A stretch of DNA of 64,000 nucleotides from Agelas oroides (taxonomy: Eukaryota; Porifera; Demospongiae; Agelasida; Agelasidae), in NCBI GenBank assembly GCA_949130485.1, contig OX422189.1:4958720-5022719 (forward strand). The letters are read 5' to 3'. The notes beneath the pieces are model-generated. The model made no database searches. It worked only from the letters and a program-made list of their open reading frames with translations, and was not told where the DNA came from. The position numbers were made by a program, and so were the translations under genes. This document shows, in pieces, positions 1-10,599 of the stretch (positions within the stretch are counted from its first letter, which is position 1; every line of letters starts with the position of its first letter).

Positions 1-170
1 TCTTGTCAACTTCAGACGGCAAGGAACAACACACTGGGCAAACTCAACGACTTTCTCGGATCTTGCAGGCACATTACGTCATTCCAATTACGTATAGCTA
101 CCAGAATGGGTGCAACCCTGTCATTAATTTTCCGTCGTTTTGGCGACTAAGTTCTCGAACCTCATCCAAA

Positions 171-533
171 AAGGTTCCTGTTAGGTACAGGCCGAATGCC
201 GCATCCGGTGGGTGGAGCTATGGGCGTGACCCCGCTTTGACATCATCTCATTAAATATTCATAAGACAACTTCGCGCTGGTATTTGCATGGTGTTGTACT
301 TTGACCTCGACTGCTGACTTTTGCTTGCTTGGCAAGGCACCCAACCAACTGTTCTACAGCTCTTCCTAAGGTATTCAGTAGAGATTTACAAGTGTGCCAA
401 TGCATCAGAATTCATAAGTTGATGTAAAACTCAGCAGGAGTCCATGTGGGTTGCATAAATTATGGCCTACTCTGGTTACACGTACATGAAGTTCTTTAGA
501 CTCTCCATCCTGGGGCAACAGGCCTGTGTTGGA
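171..533. repeat. Left arm of a long inverted repeat
   Basis: This stretch returns in reverse complement at 2393-2787 with only scattered differences. The outer edge starts at GGTTCCTGTTAGGT and the inner edge is near CCATCCTGGGGC. The right arm has an extra segment of about 28 bp near 2700-2730. The arms enclose about 1.86 kb. No target duplication was found, so either a foldback element or an inverted duplication of an older repeat is possible. Confidence 0.8.
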
Positions 534-2392
534 GTGGCATGTGTATTCTAAAAGTTGGTTGAAGATATTGGTAACGTTTGCATCTCCACAACCAGGTTAC
601 TGAGGTTTCACTCACTTGATAAATACCTGTCATCTACATTTCGGTCATTTTTACCGTAATACAAGCACCCAACTTTGTGAGACAAATGCTAATGGTTAGC
701 TGGGCACCTTGTTCGTTGAGGTCAAAATGCACTGCAGCACCCAGTATGAAAAAGACTGGATTCTAGCCACCAACTGATGAAAACACTCAGCCACTGCCTG
801 TACATGTAGTGTCCTGAATGTACGTTCTAAACAAACTACACTGTCAAAGTGTACATGTTGATACACCGAAGGGTTGAACACTTGTACTGTGGTAAATGTC
901 TCCCCATCCAGCCTGGATAGTTACTTGTATGCATAGAAAATGTACCAATACAGGGCCACTAGAAGAAAGTTGAGGAGTATGAGGCTGTTGGGTAAAATGC
1001 ATGAGGAAACTGACTTTTAGACCTACAGTCAGGAAATGCTTTTGTTGAACTTAAAACAGGTAGCTACACTGCAAGATAGGTACTTCAAACCTGAAGGTTC
1101 CCATGTACTGTTTTACATGATCACAACTATACAGCTAATCTACCCGACTTTAGTCCGGGAATAAGAACACGCATAAGATGAGCATAAATCGCACCAAGTT
1201 GAACAAGTCGGCTGGAAAAAAAATCTGGCCGTGGTCTGACCAGCCATACCAGTTCCAGTGCCTACATATAACTTTAAGTCCACTAGCTTTGTTCTCAGGC
1301 CACCCTCAGATTTACAGATGCACTCTCGCTACTCATGGCCATTATTAATAGCATTTGCAGGGAACAAAGTTCCATTCAGAAACCTGTACTATACCACTGA
1401 GTAAATCATTTTTATGCAGAAATGGTATTTCCATGTGAAATTTTGCCATCATAAATAGGATTACTTAGTACTTCCAACTTGTCAGAAAAACGTGCATGTA
1501 TTCCTGATCAAGAAAGCAGCAAATAGTCTTATGTCAAGCCATCCAGGCCTCCCAATGAAAATTTCTGGTGGATTGATTCAAATTCCTATAGTCAAGAAGG
1601 CATGTCCAGCAAAACAGGAATGGAGCACTGATGCATACAGTTCTCTAATTGTCACTATTCATTATACACTCTTTGATTTTGTTGGCCATCCGATATTCCA
1701 GTTGGAAAGCATCCTAATGACAATAACATTGAATCAAACCACCAGAGGTCAGACATTGTGGAGAAGCCTACATCTAGAGACTGACATCACTACTTGTAGT
1801 CACAATGCTGAAATTGACAATTCTGCTTTCAGTGACGCATCTATTAAAATCATACCCATTTCTCTGCAATACCTCTATAAGAAAGTCACAGTCACATGGT
1901 TAAGATGCAAACATTGCATGGCCATAGCAAGCAGTCAGGCAGGTCAGGTTTTGATCACTTTTCTGCAGACCAAACATGCACATAAGCCAGTGGCGTAGGA
2001 AAGACTTTCAAACTATACATAGAGTAGTGTGTAATTTATGTAACAATTTATGTAAACTTGGGGGGGGGGGGGGGCACATGCCCCCGGTGCCCCCCTGGTT
2101 CCTACACCTATGTAAGCAATTTGAATTATAATACATGTAGAGTTGTAGATCTAAAAACTAGTAAGCCAGGCCATCACCAAGAAGGTAGCCATCACTGGAC
2201 AGACCTCATTCCTATACTGACAAAACTCAACGTTTTTATCAGGATTTCACTATTTACTGCCATTTCGGTTCACTCCATAGGCATAATTCCTTCACTGTGA
2301 TAAAGACAAAGATCCAACATGTGCCAATATTAAATGCTGGCCAACACATTTTCATGTCACCAACCAAACCGTTCACAATGAAACACAGGCAT
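534..2392. other. Spacer between inverted arms; no gene recognised
   Basis: AT-rich sequence with no recognisable domain. The longest open frame (1492-1998, plus strand) resembles nothing I know and has no splice or codon signal that supports it. A run of about 17 G lies near 2060-2074. Confidence 0.5.
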
Positions 2393-2787
2393 GTCGCCCC
2401 AGGATGGAGAGTCTAAAGAACTTCAGTAGCTATGTATACATGTACCAGAATAGGCTATAATTTGTGCAACCCACATGGACTACTGCTGAGTTTTACATCA
2501 ACTTTTGAGTTCTGATGCATTGGCACACTTGTAAATCTCTACTGAATACCTTGCTTAGGAAGAGCTGTAGAACAGTTGACTGGGTGCCTTGCCAAGCAAG
2601 CAAAAGTCAGCAGTCGAGGTCAAAGTACAACAGCCATGCAAATGCCAGCCGCGCCGCGAAGTTGTCTTATGAATATTTAATGAGATGATGCCAAAGCGGG
2701 TTATCCCCTTTTCACGGCGGTGAGACGAGGTCACGCCCATAACTCCACCCACCGGATGCGGCATTCGGCCTGCACCTAACAGGAACC
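2393..2787. repeat. Right arm of the long inverted repeat
   Basis: Reverse complement of 171-533. Its outer edge directly abuts the truncated end of the Gag/pol fragment at about 2788, so the retroelement and the inverted repeat are joined there. Confidence 0.8.
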
Positions 2788-2961
2788 AAAAAAAAATCCG
2801 CCCGCGCCGATATCCACCAAGAAGAAGGTCTGAGCGCCATTCACTGTTCCCTCGAGCCTGCATGTAGCCACCTGTAGAAGTAACTGGAGAAATAACAACT
2901 TCACGATTATGAGCCATTTGCTTTTCACCCTCGGACGCTCGGCTCTTCGCACCGAGGGTTT

Positions 2962-3834
2962 CTAGTTTCCCTGAGGCTGCCGCCCCAGTCGGCAGTTCCT
3001 GGCCACATGGCCTTTCTTGCCGCATCTCCAACACAGCCCGTCAAATCGGGCGGGTCTACTAGTGGCTGGCGTCCTTGCTCTTTCCGACCCTCTCGCCCCT
3101 GTGGGTTCGGTGGATTGCTGACTGTGGGTCTTCGCCGCGTCCACATCCCACGGTCGTTTCCGCTCGGCCGTCGGGCGTTCGTTCGTAGGTGCTCGTCCTT
3201 GCTCAAGTTTCTCCACCCTCTCGATGAACTTTTCCACCAACGTCACAAGTTTTTCTTGTGGGTTGACTGCAGCAACAGTGGTCTCGTCCGCCACCTCTAC
3301 ACCCGAAACTCCTAATCCGCATCCCTTCGGCGGCAAATAGGTCTCGATTTCCAAAGTCGCGCTCACTGCCGCGTCCAGTGTCTTCGGGCACTTCTGTCTT
3401 ACACTGAAAGCAACTTGTGGATGCTCCAAATTTTGCAGGTACACATTGAGGGCTAAGCGTTCTCTCGCCTTGTCCTCCAAGTCGGGAAATGCGTGGTCCG
3501 CGAGCTGTTTCAAGTCCTCGGCAAAATCTGTCCGTGCCTCCGTCTTCTTTTTACGGCGTGTCTGGAACTCGGCCTGGTAACGGCTTTTGCGACTCTTGGG
3601 CTCGAATCTCTCGGTAAGGGCCTTTTTCGCCTCCTTAAAGTCCGCCCGTGTTTCCTCCGATAACCGTTGAAATGCTATCTGGGCGCGCCCAGTCAGACGT
3701 ACCTTCAGCCATTTCAGCTTCTGCGCTGCATCCCAGCCGTTCACGTCGGCCACACTTTCAAAGTGGTATGCCCACTCTTCCCACCTGCCTTCGCCATTAA
3801 AGGGTTCAGGAAGTACTAGCGGTCTCGCAGCCAT
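2962..3834 (-). mobile_element. Ty3/gypsy-type retrotransposon Gag ORF, truncated element
   Basis: The 290-residue open frame has the form of a Ty3/gypsy Gag polyprotein, the structural protein that packages retrotransposon RNA in the cytoplasm. It starts with a MAARPLVLPEPFNG type opening, continues with a helical, charged capsid-like region (residues about 20-170), then a basic, proline-rich stretch, and ends in one CCHC zinc knuckle, CWRCGKKGHVARNC. Downstream on the minus strand (about 2790-2960) another frame looks like the start of pol but breaks off at the inverted repeat, so protease, RT and integrase are missing. The segment is clearly more GC-rich than its surroundings, which fits a recent arrival. 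The frame itself is intact, but the element cannot move by itself. Confidence 0.85.
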
Positions 3835-3848
3835 TCTCTTTCGCAGGG

Positions 3849-3866
3849 ATCCTGCCGACTACGCCA
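3849..3866 (-). other. Probable tRNA primer-binding site of the gypsy element
   Basis: On the minus strand, 14 bases before the gag ATG lies TGGCGTAGTCGGCAGGAT. It begins with TGG, the complement of a tRNA CCA end, and follows CTACAAT, a plausible LTR end. The LTR body upstream is interrupted by the TIR element at 3926-4377. Confidence 0.55.
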
Positions 3867-3925
3867 ATTGTAGCGTGGCTCACAAATCAACTCGCCGTTC
3901 GGCGCAAACAGTAAACGGAGCAAAA

Positions 3926-4377
3926 TACCGTAAACGCTTTAATTAACGCGCCGTTAAAAAAATAATTACGATCCGCAAAGGCGCCTTGTTTGGAGCAAAA
4001 AAAATTACTTCGGACCCATGGGGGCGCCTTATTTAGGGAGGCGCCTTCGAATTAGAGCGCAACTGACACCTTTCCGTGAAGTTGAAAGAGCTGAGTATGG
4101 CTACACTGACAACGATCGAATTTGAGTACATTATTCCAGGCTACCATGAGTACAAGCGCGTTTGGAGTCCAGAGATTAAAAGTAGAAGTAGAAATCAGTC
4201 GAAGAACTAGATGTCTCTAAAGTCACACAAGTCGGGTGCGAAATCTCTCTTAATAGAAAGCGCCCTTAACAAATATTTATGTCGTCAAGGGGCGCCCGCG
4301 TTAGAGCGAGAAAAACTAGTTTCCTGTCGAAAGGGCGCTTTCATTAGAGAGGCGCGTTAATTAAAGCGTTTACGGTA
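3926..4377. mobile_element. TIR element with TA-CCGTA ends, inserted beside the gypsy element
   Basis: The ends are TACCGTAAACGCTTTAATTA and its reverse complement, so the terminal repeat is at least 25 bp and flanked by TA. The inner part holds GGCGCC-rich imperfect arms and a short HIRAN-like reading frame (4097-4210). The TA target and palindromic arms suggest a non-autonomous DNA transposon of a TA-targeting superfamily (Tc1/mariner-like); no transposase is present. Confidence 0.8.
4097..4210 (+). pseudogene. Short HIRAN-like fragment carried by the TIR element
   Basis: A 37-codon frame opens MATLTTIEFEYIIPGYHEYK and continues RVWSPEI before a stop. The IPGYHEYKRVWSP stretch matches the opening of the fuller HIRAN-like protein at 40424-40786 (VRGHHVYKAAWSP). 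The rest of the domain is lost. HIRAN domains bind DNA 3' ends in Rad5/HLTF-type proteins; this stub would not fold. Confidence 0.6.
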
Positions 4378-6126
4378 GTTATTATTTGGTGCGAGCAATA
4401 GCAAGAGAATCTGTCCAGAAAGTAAGTGTGCCTACTTATATACAATACAGAACACATGATGAAAAGTATGATGACAAATGGTGTGAGCTATACCACAACA
4501 GACAGGGGGATGGAGATGTACAGGAAATGTAGAGGTGACAACGAAAACATGGGAGGAGAAGGCTATTGAGTGAAAAGAACCACCATGTAGCAAAATACAC
4601 ACTGAGATAAGCAGCATGCAGAAGTACAAATAAGGCCATAAGGTGGTTTAACAGTATGCATAAATGAAAAATCATTACAAACTAATTGATACACTGCATA
4701 GACTACATATTATTAATAACAGTTAACATATGTTACAGATGGATAGAAAGCTTACAAAAATTTGTGATGAGCCATCAAGTGTGTGTGTGTGCACACAAAA
4801 TCGCACATTAATGTAACATAAATGGCAGGCCAGGGTCATCACCTATACAAAACTAATAAATAAGGAGTTACATCTGTCCTTGTGAACAATGGGATATCAG
4901 ATAACTTATTCAAGGTCCTGTGAAATCAAGAACGGCACTGCTTCCAAGTTGTGCGCATTGTCACATGTGACATAGTTAAGTGCTTCAAAAGACATTCAGT
5001 ATGAACTCTTTCTACTACCTAGCACAGCCATCAGGTCTCAACTGTAGCTACTGCATAGGGTAGTTTGTTGTGAATGTTGAGTTCACTCCTGCTGGGCTCA
5101 TTTTTCAGAGAGTTTCCAGGTTGCTGAAAACTCGCGCTGGCTAGAACAGACTGTAATAGTTTGCACCATCATAGTTTGTCCCTGGCAGATTGTGTAGTGG
5201 AGACAGCAGTACGGTGGAAAATGCTCCCATTCTCGTCAGCGGCACTCATCTGTACTCAGTTCACCATAATTTGGATACAGCGAAGATTGACGTTTATAAA
5301 ACATGTTCAGCTATGTGGACCCTTGACCATGCACCTGAAATACACATATCTTGAAGGATAGGTCGTTCGCACAAACACAGCTTGGAACAGATGGTGCCGA
5401 AATCTGCCGCCTGGCTCGACAACCGCATAACTCCGATTATACTATAGCTAAATGAAATACTGCAATCTGATTGGTCATTGCAGGTAGTATAAATCACTTA
5501 TACCACCTGTAAATTGAACTTATACCACCTGTGATATCCGTAGATACACAGCCAAAAATATTCTGACATGATACGGTTCCGTTGCCTTTCGTAAAGTATA
5601 GAGATAGTTTAATACCATGAAGCGCTACAAATATAGCCACCAGCTCTCATACAGTTTCTGTACGCAAAGCGCTAAGCTTGTTAGCGGTTGTATGACAATG
5701 GCTGTAGTCTGAAGACAGCTTCGGATAGAAAGCGTTTGGCTCGACAGCGGTGGTCTCGAACTTAACCGGTTCACACGGAGTTTGCCTACAGTTTCAATGG
5801 GAGCCATAGGTAGCTACTATTCAAGAAAGCGCTAGTACTTGCTCAACACAACACTCACCAGAAAGTTCACAATGTCATGGGGCGGGACATTTCGGTCTCA
5901 TTCTCAGGCGCTCTGAATTTGAATTCGGTTTTGAATCCCAATCACTAGCGAGCGTTGCCGAGCAAGTACAAAGTTGAATCGTTGCAAGGTAAGCGGTCAG
6001 CGAACAGCTTGAAAGAGAGCTCGTTCATTCAGAATTTGAACTGTAGTCGTTGCTAGGCAGTTTTGTTGCTAAGGAGAGAAATGCACGCAGTTTTGTTGCC
6101 AAGGAGAGAAACGATTTGATTGGCTA
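4378..6126. other. Intergenic; no gene recognised
   Basis: No coding signal. A block at about 5545-5587 (ATATTCTGAC followed by GTTCCGTTGC) returns in direct orientation at about 10810-10852, so a dispersed repeat is present. GTGATATCCGT at about 5530 is matched inversely near 6294, hinting at an older inverted structure around the palindrome at 6127-6292. A short direct repeat (AGTTTTGTTGC followed by AAGGAGAGAAA) occurs twice around 6057-6110. Confidence 0.5.
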
Positions 6127-6292
6127 TAGTATAAATACCTTATACGATGAAACCCTCGGGGCCTACGGAATTTAGATCCCCTTGGAAACCATAAACACCC
6201 TTGCGCTTCGCGCGCGGGTGTTTATATAGGTTTCCGCGGGAATCTAAATCCCGTAGACCCCTCGGTTTCATCGTATAACCTATATTTATCAT
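6127..6292. repeat. Imperfect palindrome upstream of the glycosyltransferase-like gene
   Basis: CTTATACGATGAAACCCTCG reads back as its inverse near 6260-6290, with the stem continuing through ATTTAGATCCC, GGAAACC and ATAAACACCC to a GC-rich centre (GCGCTTCGCGCG). It lies about 230 bp before the likely start codon at 6519, so it may sit in the promoter or 5' leader. It resembles a small inverted-repeat transposon. Confidence 0.75.
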
Positions 6293-6518
6293 AACGGATA
6301 TCACCGGAATACGTAACGTAGCTATACAAAATCCGTATACCTGCACTGACAATCTATGGTCTAAGTACGCAGCGGGCCGTGGCATGCACAGCGCATGCAT
6401 GTGTAGAGGAGGTCCCGCCTCATTTAGGCTGGTACAAATGAATGGAAACGTTGATGACGTATCGGCTTTCACCTGGCATCATGGCGGCACACTGACCTGT
6501 TCAGAAACTGTAGCAAAG

Positions 6519-7772
6519 ATGAGACGGGGCGACGCGTCAGCGCTAAGATATCTTGTGATCTTCGGAGCTGTAGCGATAGCATTCAGTTTCTCCTTGGTGT
6601 TGATTTCATTTCTCCAGGAATACGCAACAGTAACAAGCCTGCACTATTTTACTCCACCAGTACCACGGGTTCATGTTACCACGGTCAGTCAGTGTTTGCA
6701 GAATGTTCAACTGTGGGACGTTGGTACAGTCCGCGAAAGCTGTCTCGTCGCCGCCGGAGCAACCCGTGTCGATACACATCGGCCAGTTCGTGATCGAGTC
6801 AACGCAAACAACTCCTGCTGCAGTATGTTCGATACATGTCAGTTTGGGATAATGGAGCTGTTGGCGTGTACACCATTTGACAATGGTACGGACCAGAGAA
6901 CTTTCGCCTTTGAGGGTGACGATTCCAGTATTCACTGCGTCCCCCAATGTACCTGTAATGACCTCATAAACTGTAAGATAGCAGTAGTGAAAGCTATTTC
7001 TTCCAGCCACTTTGATGAGGCGCAGGACGGGATAGCTTCTATTCAACACTTTTACCCTGCAGTCAACATCATCGTTTACAATTTGGGGCTCACAAAGCAG
7101 CAGTTGAATAACCTCACTACCTCCTGTAATGTACATGTGTATGATTTTCCATACAAGCATTATCCTGCCCATGTGCGTAGTCTGTATAACTATGCTTGGA
7201 AGCCCATAATGATAGGAGAACTGTCTCAAGACTATGAAGTGATCTTTTATGGTGATGCCAGTGTCAGACTCTTGAAGCCTGCAATTGATGTTATGGTTAG
7301 ACAAATGCTCAACTTTCCATTTGTTCCCGGGTCGGTATGGAGCCTGCCAATTGTATCACTCACACATGATGGAATGCTTCGATACTTGAACCTCACTTTG
7401 TCAAGGAAGGAATTGAATAAATTTGGACACCTACAGTCTGGGCTGTGGGCTGTGTGGGCTAAAGAAGACATAAAAGAAAAATTGATCAAGCCCTGGACAG
7501 ATTGTGGGCTACACTTAGAGTGCATTGCTCCCAACGGAAGTGGGAGCAGGTGTGATTTTGAGCTCAGGAAAAAGAAGGGCAATGAAGGTATTTACATCGG
7601 ATGTCATCGTTATGATCAGTCTGCATTGAGTATGCTTCTCATCCGAGAGTATGGAATTCAAGTGTGGAAAACAATGGTGAACATAGAAATACGGGGTTTG
7701 CTTGGAGTAGAACGTTTCATCACACACCATTACAAAGTGCAAGAATGTCCTCCATGCATAGTGGACTGTTAA
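6519..7772 (+). CDS. Type II membrane, glycosyltransferase-like protein (single exon)
   Basis: The product is 417 residues from the ATG at 6519, chosen because it has A at -3 and is followed by a short basic stretch and a signal-anchor helix (about residues 11-31). The frame is open upstream to 6384 but that part looks like leader. The lumenal region has many cysteines and several N-glycosylation sequons. Its core runs YPAVNIIVYNLGLTKQQL, then a cysteine-bearing strand, YPAHVRSLYNYAWKPIMI, and YEVIFYGDASVR. That pattern is what I know from DUF1647-like, GT-A-fold proteins, where a D.S element near YGDASVR would replace a DxD metal site. The likely role is a Golgi sugar transferase; donor and acceptor are unknown. 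Intronless. A polyadenylation signal follows at 7908. Membrane topology is confident; enzyme activity is inferred. Confidence 0.7.
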   Translation: MRRGDASALRYLVIFGAVAIAFSFSLVLISFLQEYATVTSLHYFTPPVPRVHVTTVSQCLQNVQLWDVGTVRESCLVAAGATRVDTHRPVRDRVNANNSCCSMFDTCQFGIMELLACTPFDNGTDQRTFAFEGDDSSIHCVPQCTCNDLINCKIAVVKAISSSHFDEAQDGIASIQHFYPAVNIIVYNLGLTKQQLNNLTTSCNVHVYDFPYKHYPAHVRSLYNYAWKPIMIGELSQDYEVIFYGDASVRLLKPAIDVMVRQMLNFPFVPGSVWSLPIVSLTHDGMLRYLNLTLSRKELNKFGHLQSGLWAVWAKEDIKEKLIKPWTDCGLHLECIAPNGSGSRCDFELRKKKGNEGIYIGCHRYDQSALSMLLIREYGIQVWKTMVNIEIRGLLGVERFITHHYKVQECPPCIVDC

Positions 7773-7907
7773 AACTGATGATGTTATGCACCTGTCAGTG
7801 GTATGCCCTACCTACAATACCTGGGGCCGGATGGGGGGTAGGAGGGGAATTGACATATCCTAATGGAACAAGCCCCCATACCTGGGGCACAAGCCTGCGT
7901 ACACTGC

Positions 7908-7913
7908 AATAAA
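7908..7913 (+). terminator. Polyadenylation signal AATAAA
   Basis: A canonical AATAAA lies 136 bases after the stop codon of the glycosyltransferase-like gene. It is the first such hexamer downstream. Confidence 0.6.
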
Positions 7914-9270
7914 GGATTGGTTGTTTTTAACCACTGAATGGTTGCCCTGTGTAGCAGACAAGCTGAGGAGACAGTATAGTTTATTTTGGTGTTAGAGGCT
8001 AATTACATAAGCAACCTGAGCCCCAATCATACCTTACAACTGACAACCCTTAGAACATCTGTGAGAGGGTCACTATACCCCATATCTCCCTGTTGTGCAC
8101 AGTGTGTGACAGGGAAATATGGGTATCTGTGGAATTCACCAAGAATTTCCAAAGACGTTTAACACAATGAAAGGGAATATATATACAATTTGAGTGGATT
8201 GGGACAATCCCGACTAAGTACCAACCCCTCGGGGAAAATTTCAACGGCAAATCCCCCTCCTTTCTCCAACATCTGCCCCAGGTATGCCATGCAGGTGACG
8301 CATACCATTAATTGATATTGGCGCAATATGTGGAGGGGGGGCAGGGGGTCACAACTTAACATCACAATGATGTTACTTGGGGAAATGATTCCCCCTTCAT
8401 TGGTTTGAATCAATGGACAACAAACCTTAAATTTATGGTACACAGCTCACTTGGGTTATTTCCACCACATCTTTAGGTTGTCTCAGTTGTATCAGTGTGA
8501 TCAGTGCATTGTAAAAAACCTTTCTGGTGCATCAGATTTCATGTTTGCTTTGATCTTACACATCTGCCCATGGAGGAGTTCCTTTGTTGCATGGTTGTGG
8601 TCGCTAGAGCTACAACTAGGTCTTTTGGATGATTTAACTAAAGAAGAAGCTCCTCATTGGACTTTTACGAAAACCTATTTGGTAGCCTTCCTTATTCATG
8701 TTCTTGAATCTGCATTCTCACTCTATGTCACAACAATTTGCATCCACAAAGGTTGCAAGATGAACTGGGCAGCTTCCCCTTGGGTTGCCTTATGCAATTA
8801 GTCTCTAATACTAAAAGCAAACCTCTCATAACCACGGTCTCTCCAGTTTGTCTGCAACCAGGGTAACCACTCTGTGGTTGAACCAACCAACTTGTTTTTG
8901 CAGTGATATTCAAGTATCTCGTCTCCATATGCCTCGTTCGTCTCTGCTCCCTGTGATTTTGCTGCTAAACCAATTGCCAGCAAAAGGAAACAGCATCTTC
9001 ATCTGACGTCCGTTGATTCAACCTTTATAGTACCTTCACTACTGCTGACAATGCATGCACTGATTTGCCTTCATGTGGCTGGCCTACAGTGGGAACAAAT
9101 TTTTCAGAGAGGTTCCAAAAAATTTGTTCCAGAGATACAAAAAACGTTCTGTTACAGTCAAGTCCCTCACCCAGGAAGTCGCAAAACAAATTATCTAATA
9201 AACGCACATTAGAATGTTAATCAAAAGCCAATCGGAAATACCGGGCGCAGATCACTCTAAAAAGGGCGCA
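7914..9270. other. Intergenic; no gene recognised
   Basis: No supported gene. An open frame at 8451-8801 is hydrophobic in places but resembles nothing known and lacks a transcript signal. No clear repeat ends were found apart from a short ATCACTCTAAAA match (9250) to the end of the element at 9742. Confidence 0.4.
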
Positions 9271-9644
9271 CCAGAGGAGGTTGGAAGCTAGTAATTAGTG
9301 ATACGTGCACGGGTTAGTAGTTAGTGCTACGCAAATGGTGTAATCATACTGGCCCATAGTGAAAGGTCAACTCGATTTACACAAACAGCTTTCGTTTGTT
9401 TGGGACGAAACTCACTCAGTGGATACTGCTAGGTGGGCTCTAGATCGACCTCTATGGCACTTTTATGATAAGGAGAATTTTCCGTGGGGATTCCCAAGGA
9501 CACACTCAAATGCTTCGCACGTAAGGAAGAGCTATAGCGGTCGAGAAGATCAAGTTGACCTTTCACTATGGGCCTCAGTACGATTACGTCATTTAATTGC
9601 TATCTCGTGCGTATCACTAATTACTAGCTTCCAACCTCCTCTGG
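9271..9644. mobile_element. Inverted-repeat element with CCAGAGGAGGTTGG ends
   Basis: The ends CCAGAGGAGGTTGGAAGCTA and the exact inverse at 9625-9644 continue through GTAATTAGTGATACG, giving a terminal repeat of about 35 bp. No target duplication was recognised. The inner frame at 9359-9649 shows no known domain. Confidence 0.75.
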
Positions 9645-9741
9645 AATAGGCAGTTCACCAGACCCTTTTTTCTGGCGGGCGCGAAAAATGCAGTCTGGGG
9701 ACGAGACTAAGGTAGTGCTGGGTGTGGAGTGCATGTTGATG

Positions 9742-10599
9742 GGGTCACTCTAAAAGTAGGAACGGGAATTGGGAAATGGGGAAATGGAGACGGCAACGCA
9801 CTGTACTACGACACAAGTGGTGAGTTGTAAAACAGGACAGTAGTGAGTGTACATGTTGTGCAAAGTAGCTCAAGTATTTGCTAGTGGGGGTTGCCCTATA
9901 CCTTTGTTCGCATTACCCTTCTCTGATGAGGAAAGCAACTGTATACCATGTTATGTATACTGACTAAGTACTATGCACACACTCCAGTTATTTGATCCAT
10001 GCTACTGCTAGTGCTGATTATTCTTGTGGAATTGCCTCACTTAGCTGTAAAGCTGTTGAACGTTACCTCCTCTACCCAGTGCATGCAATTATAAATCACA
10101 CTGACGTGCACAGTTATTTCAAATTATGTCTGATCTCCACAGAGCTGGTGTGTGTATATATTCCGGTGACGAATGACTGCAAACATGCATTTGTCATATA
10201 TTATATGTTTTCGTAAATAATAGTGCTGCATGTATATGAAACAAATACATGTACGTGGTTCCCTAAAGAAGCAAGAAACCGAAGAAGACTCAAAGTGCTG
10301 CATTAATTCACGACTTAAAGAAAGCTAACAAGCTGCCAAAAGTGAAGTGCTAGCTTGCCGACCATGATGCAATATGCAATGCTGTTGCATATGGCCCTTT
10401 GGTGCAAATTGTAAGGTATAGATGATCTCAATAAATGCTGGATGGACATTGACTTTTTTGTCACACATAATATTTGATGACTGCAGTAACAAAATGTCAG
10501 CAGTTTGCTGAGTAAAATGCAATGTACTTCCCATTTCCTCATTTCTTCGTTTCCCATTTCCCATTTCTCGTTTCCTCGTTCCTACTTTTAGAGTGACCC
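9742..10599. mobile_element. TIR element with perfect 9-bp target duplication
   Basis: The element starts GGGTCACTCTAAAAGTAGGA and ends with the inverse. It is flanked by a perfect ATGTTGATG duplication (9733-9741 and 10600-10608). The subterminal zones repeat GGGAAATG-like blocks. The 9-bp duplication points to the Mutator-like superfamily. It is 858 bp long with no transposase. Confidence 0.85.

Noticed and set aside
1492..1998. 168-codon open frame
   Set aside because: No known domain, no transcript signals, surrounded by inverted repeats.
8451..8801. 116-codon frame with hydrophobic stretches
   Set aside because: Resembles no family I know; no acceptor, donor or polyadenylation support.
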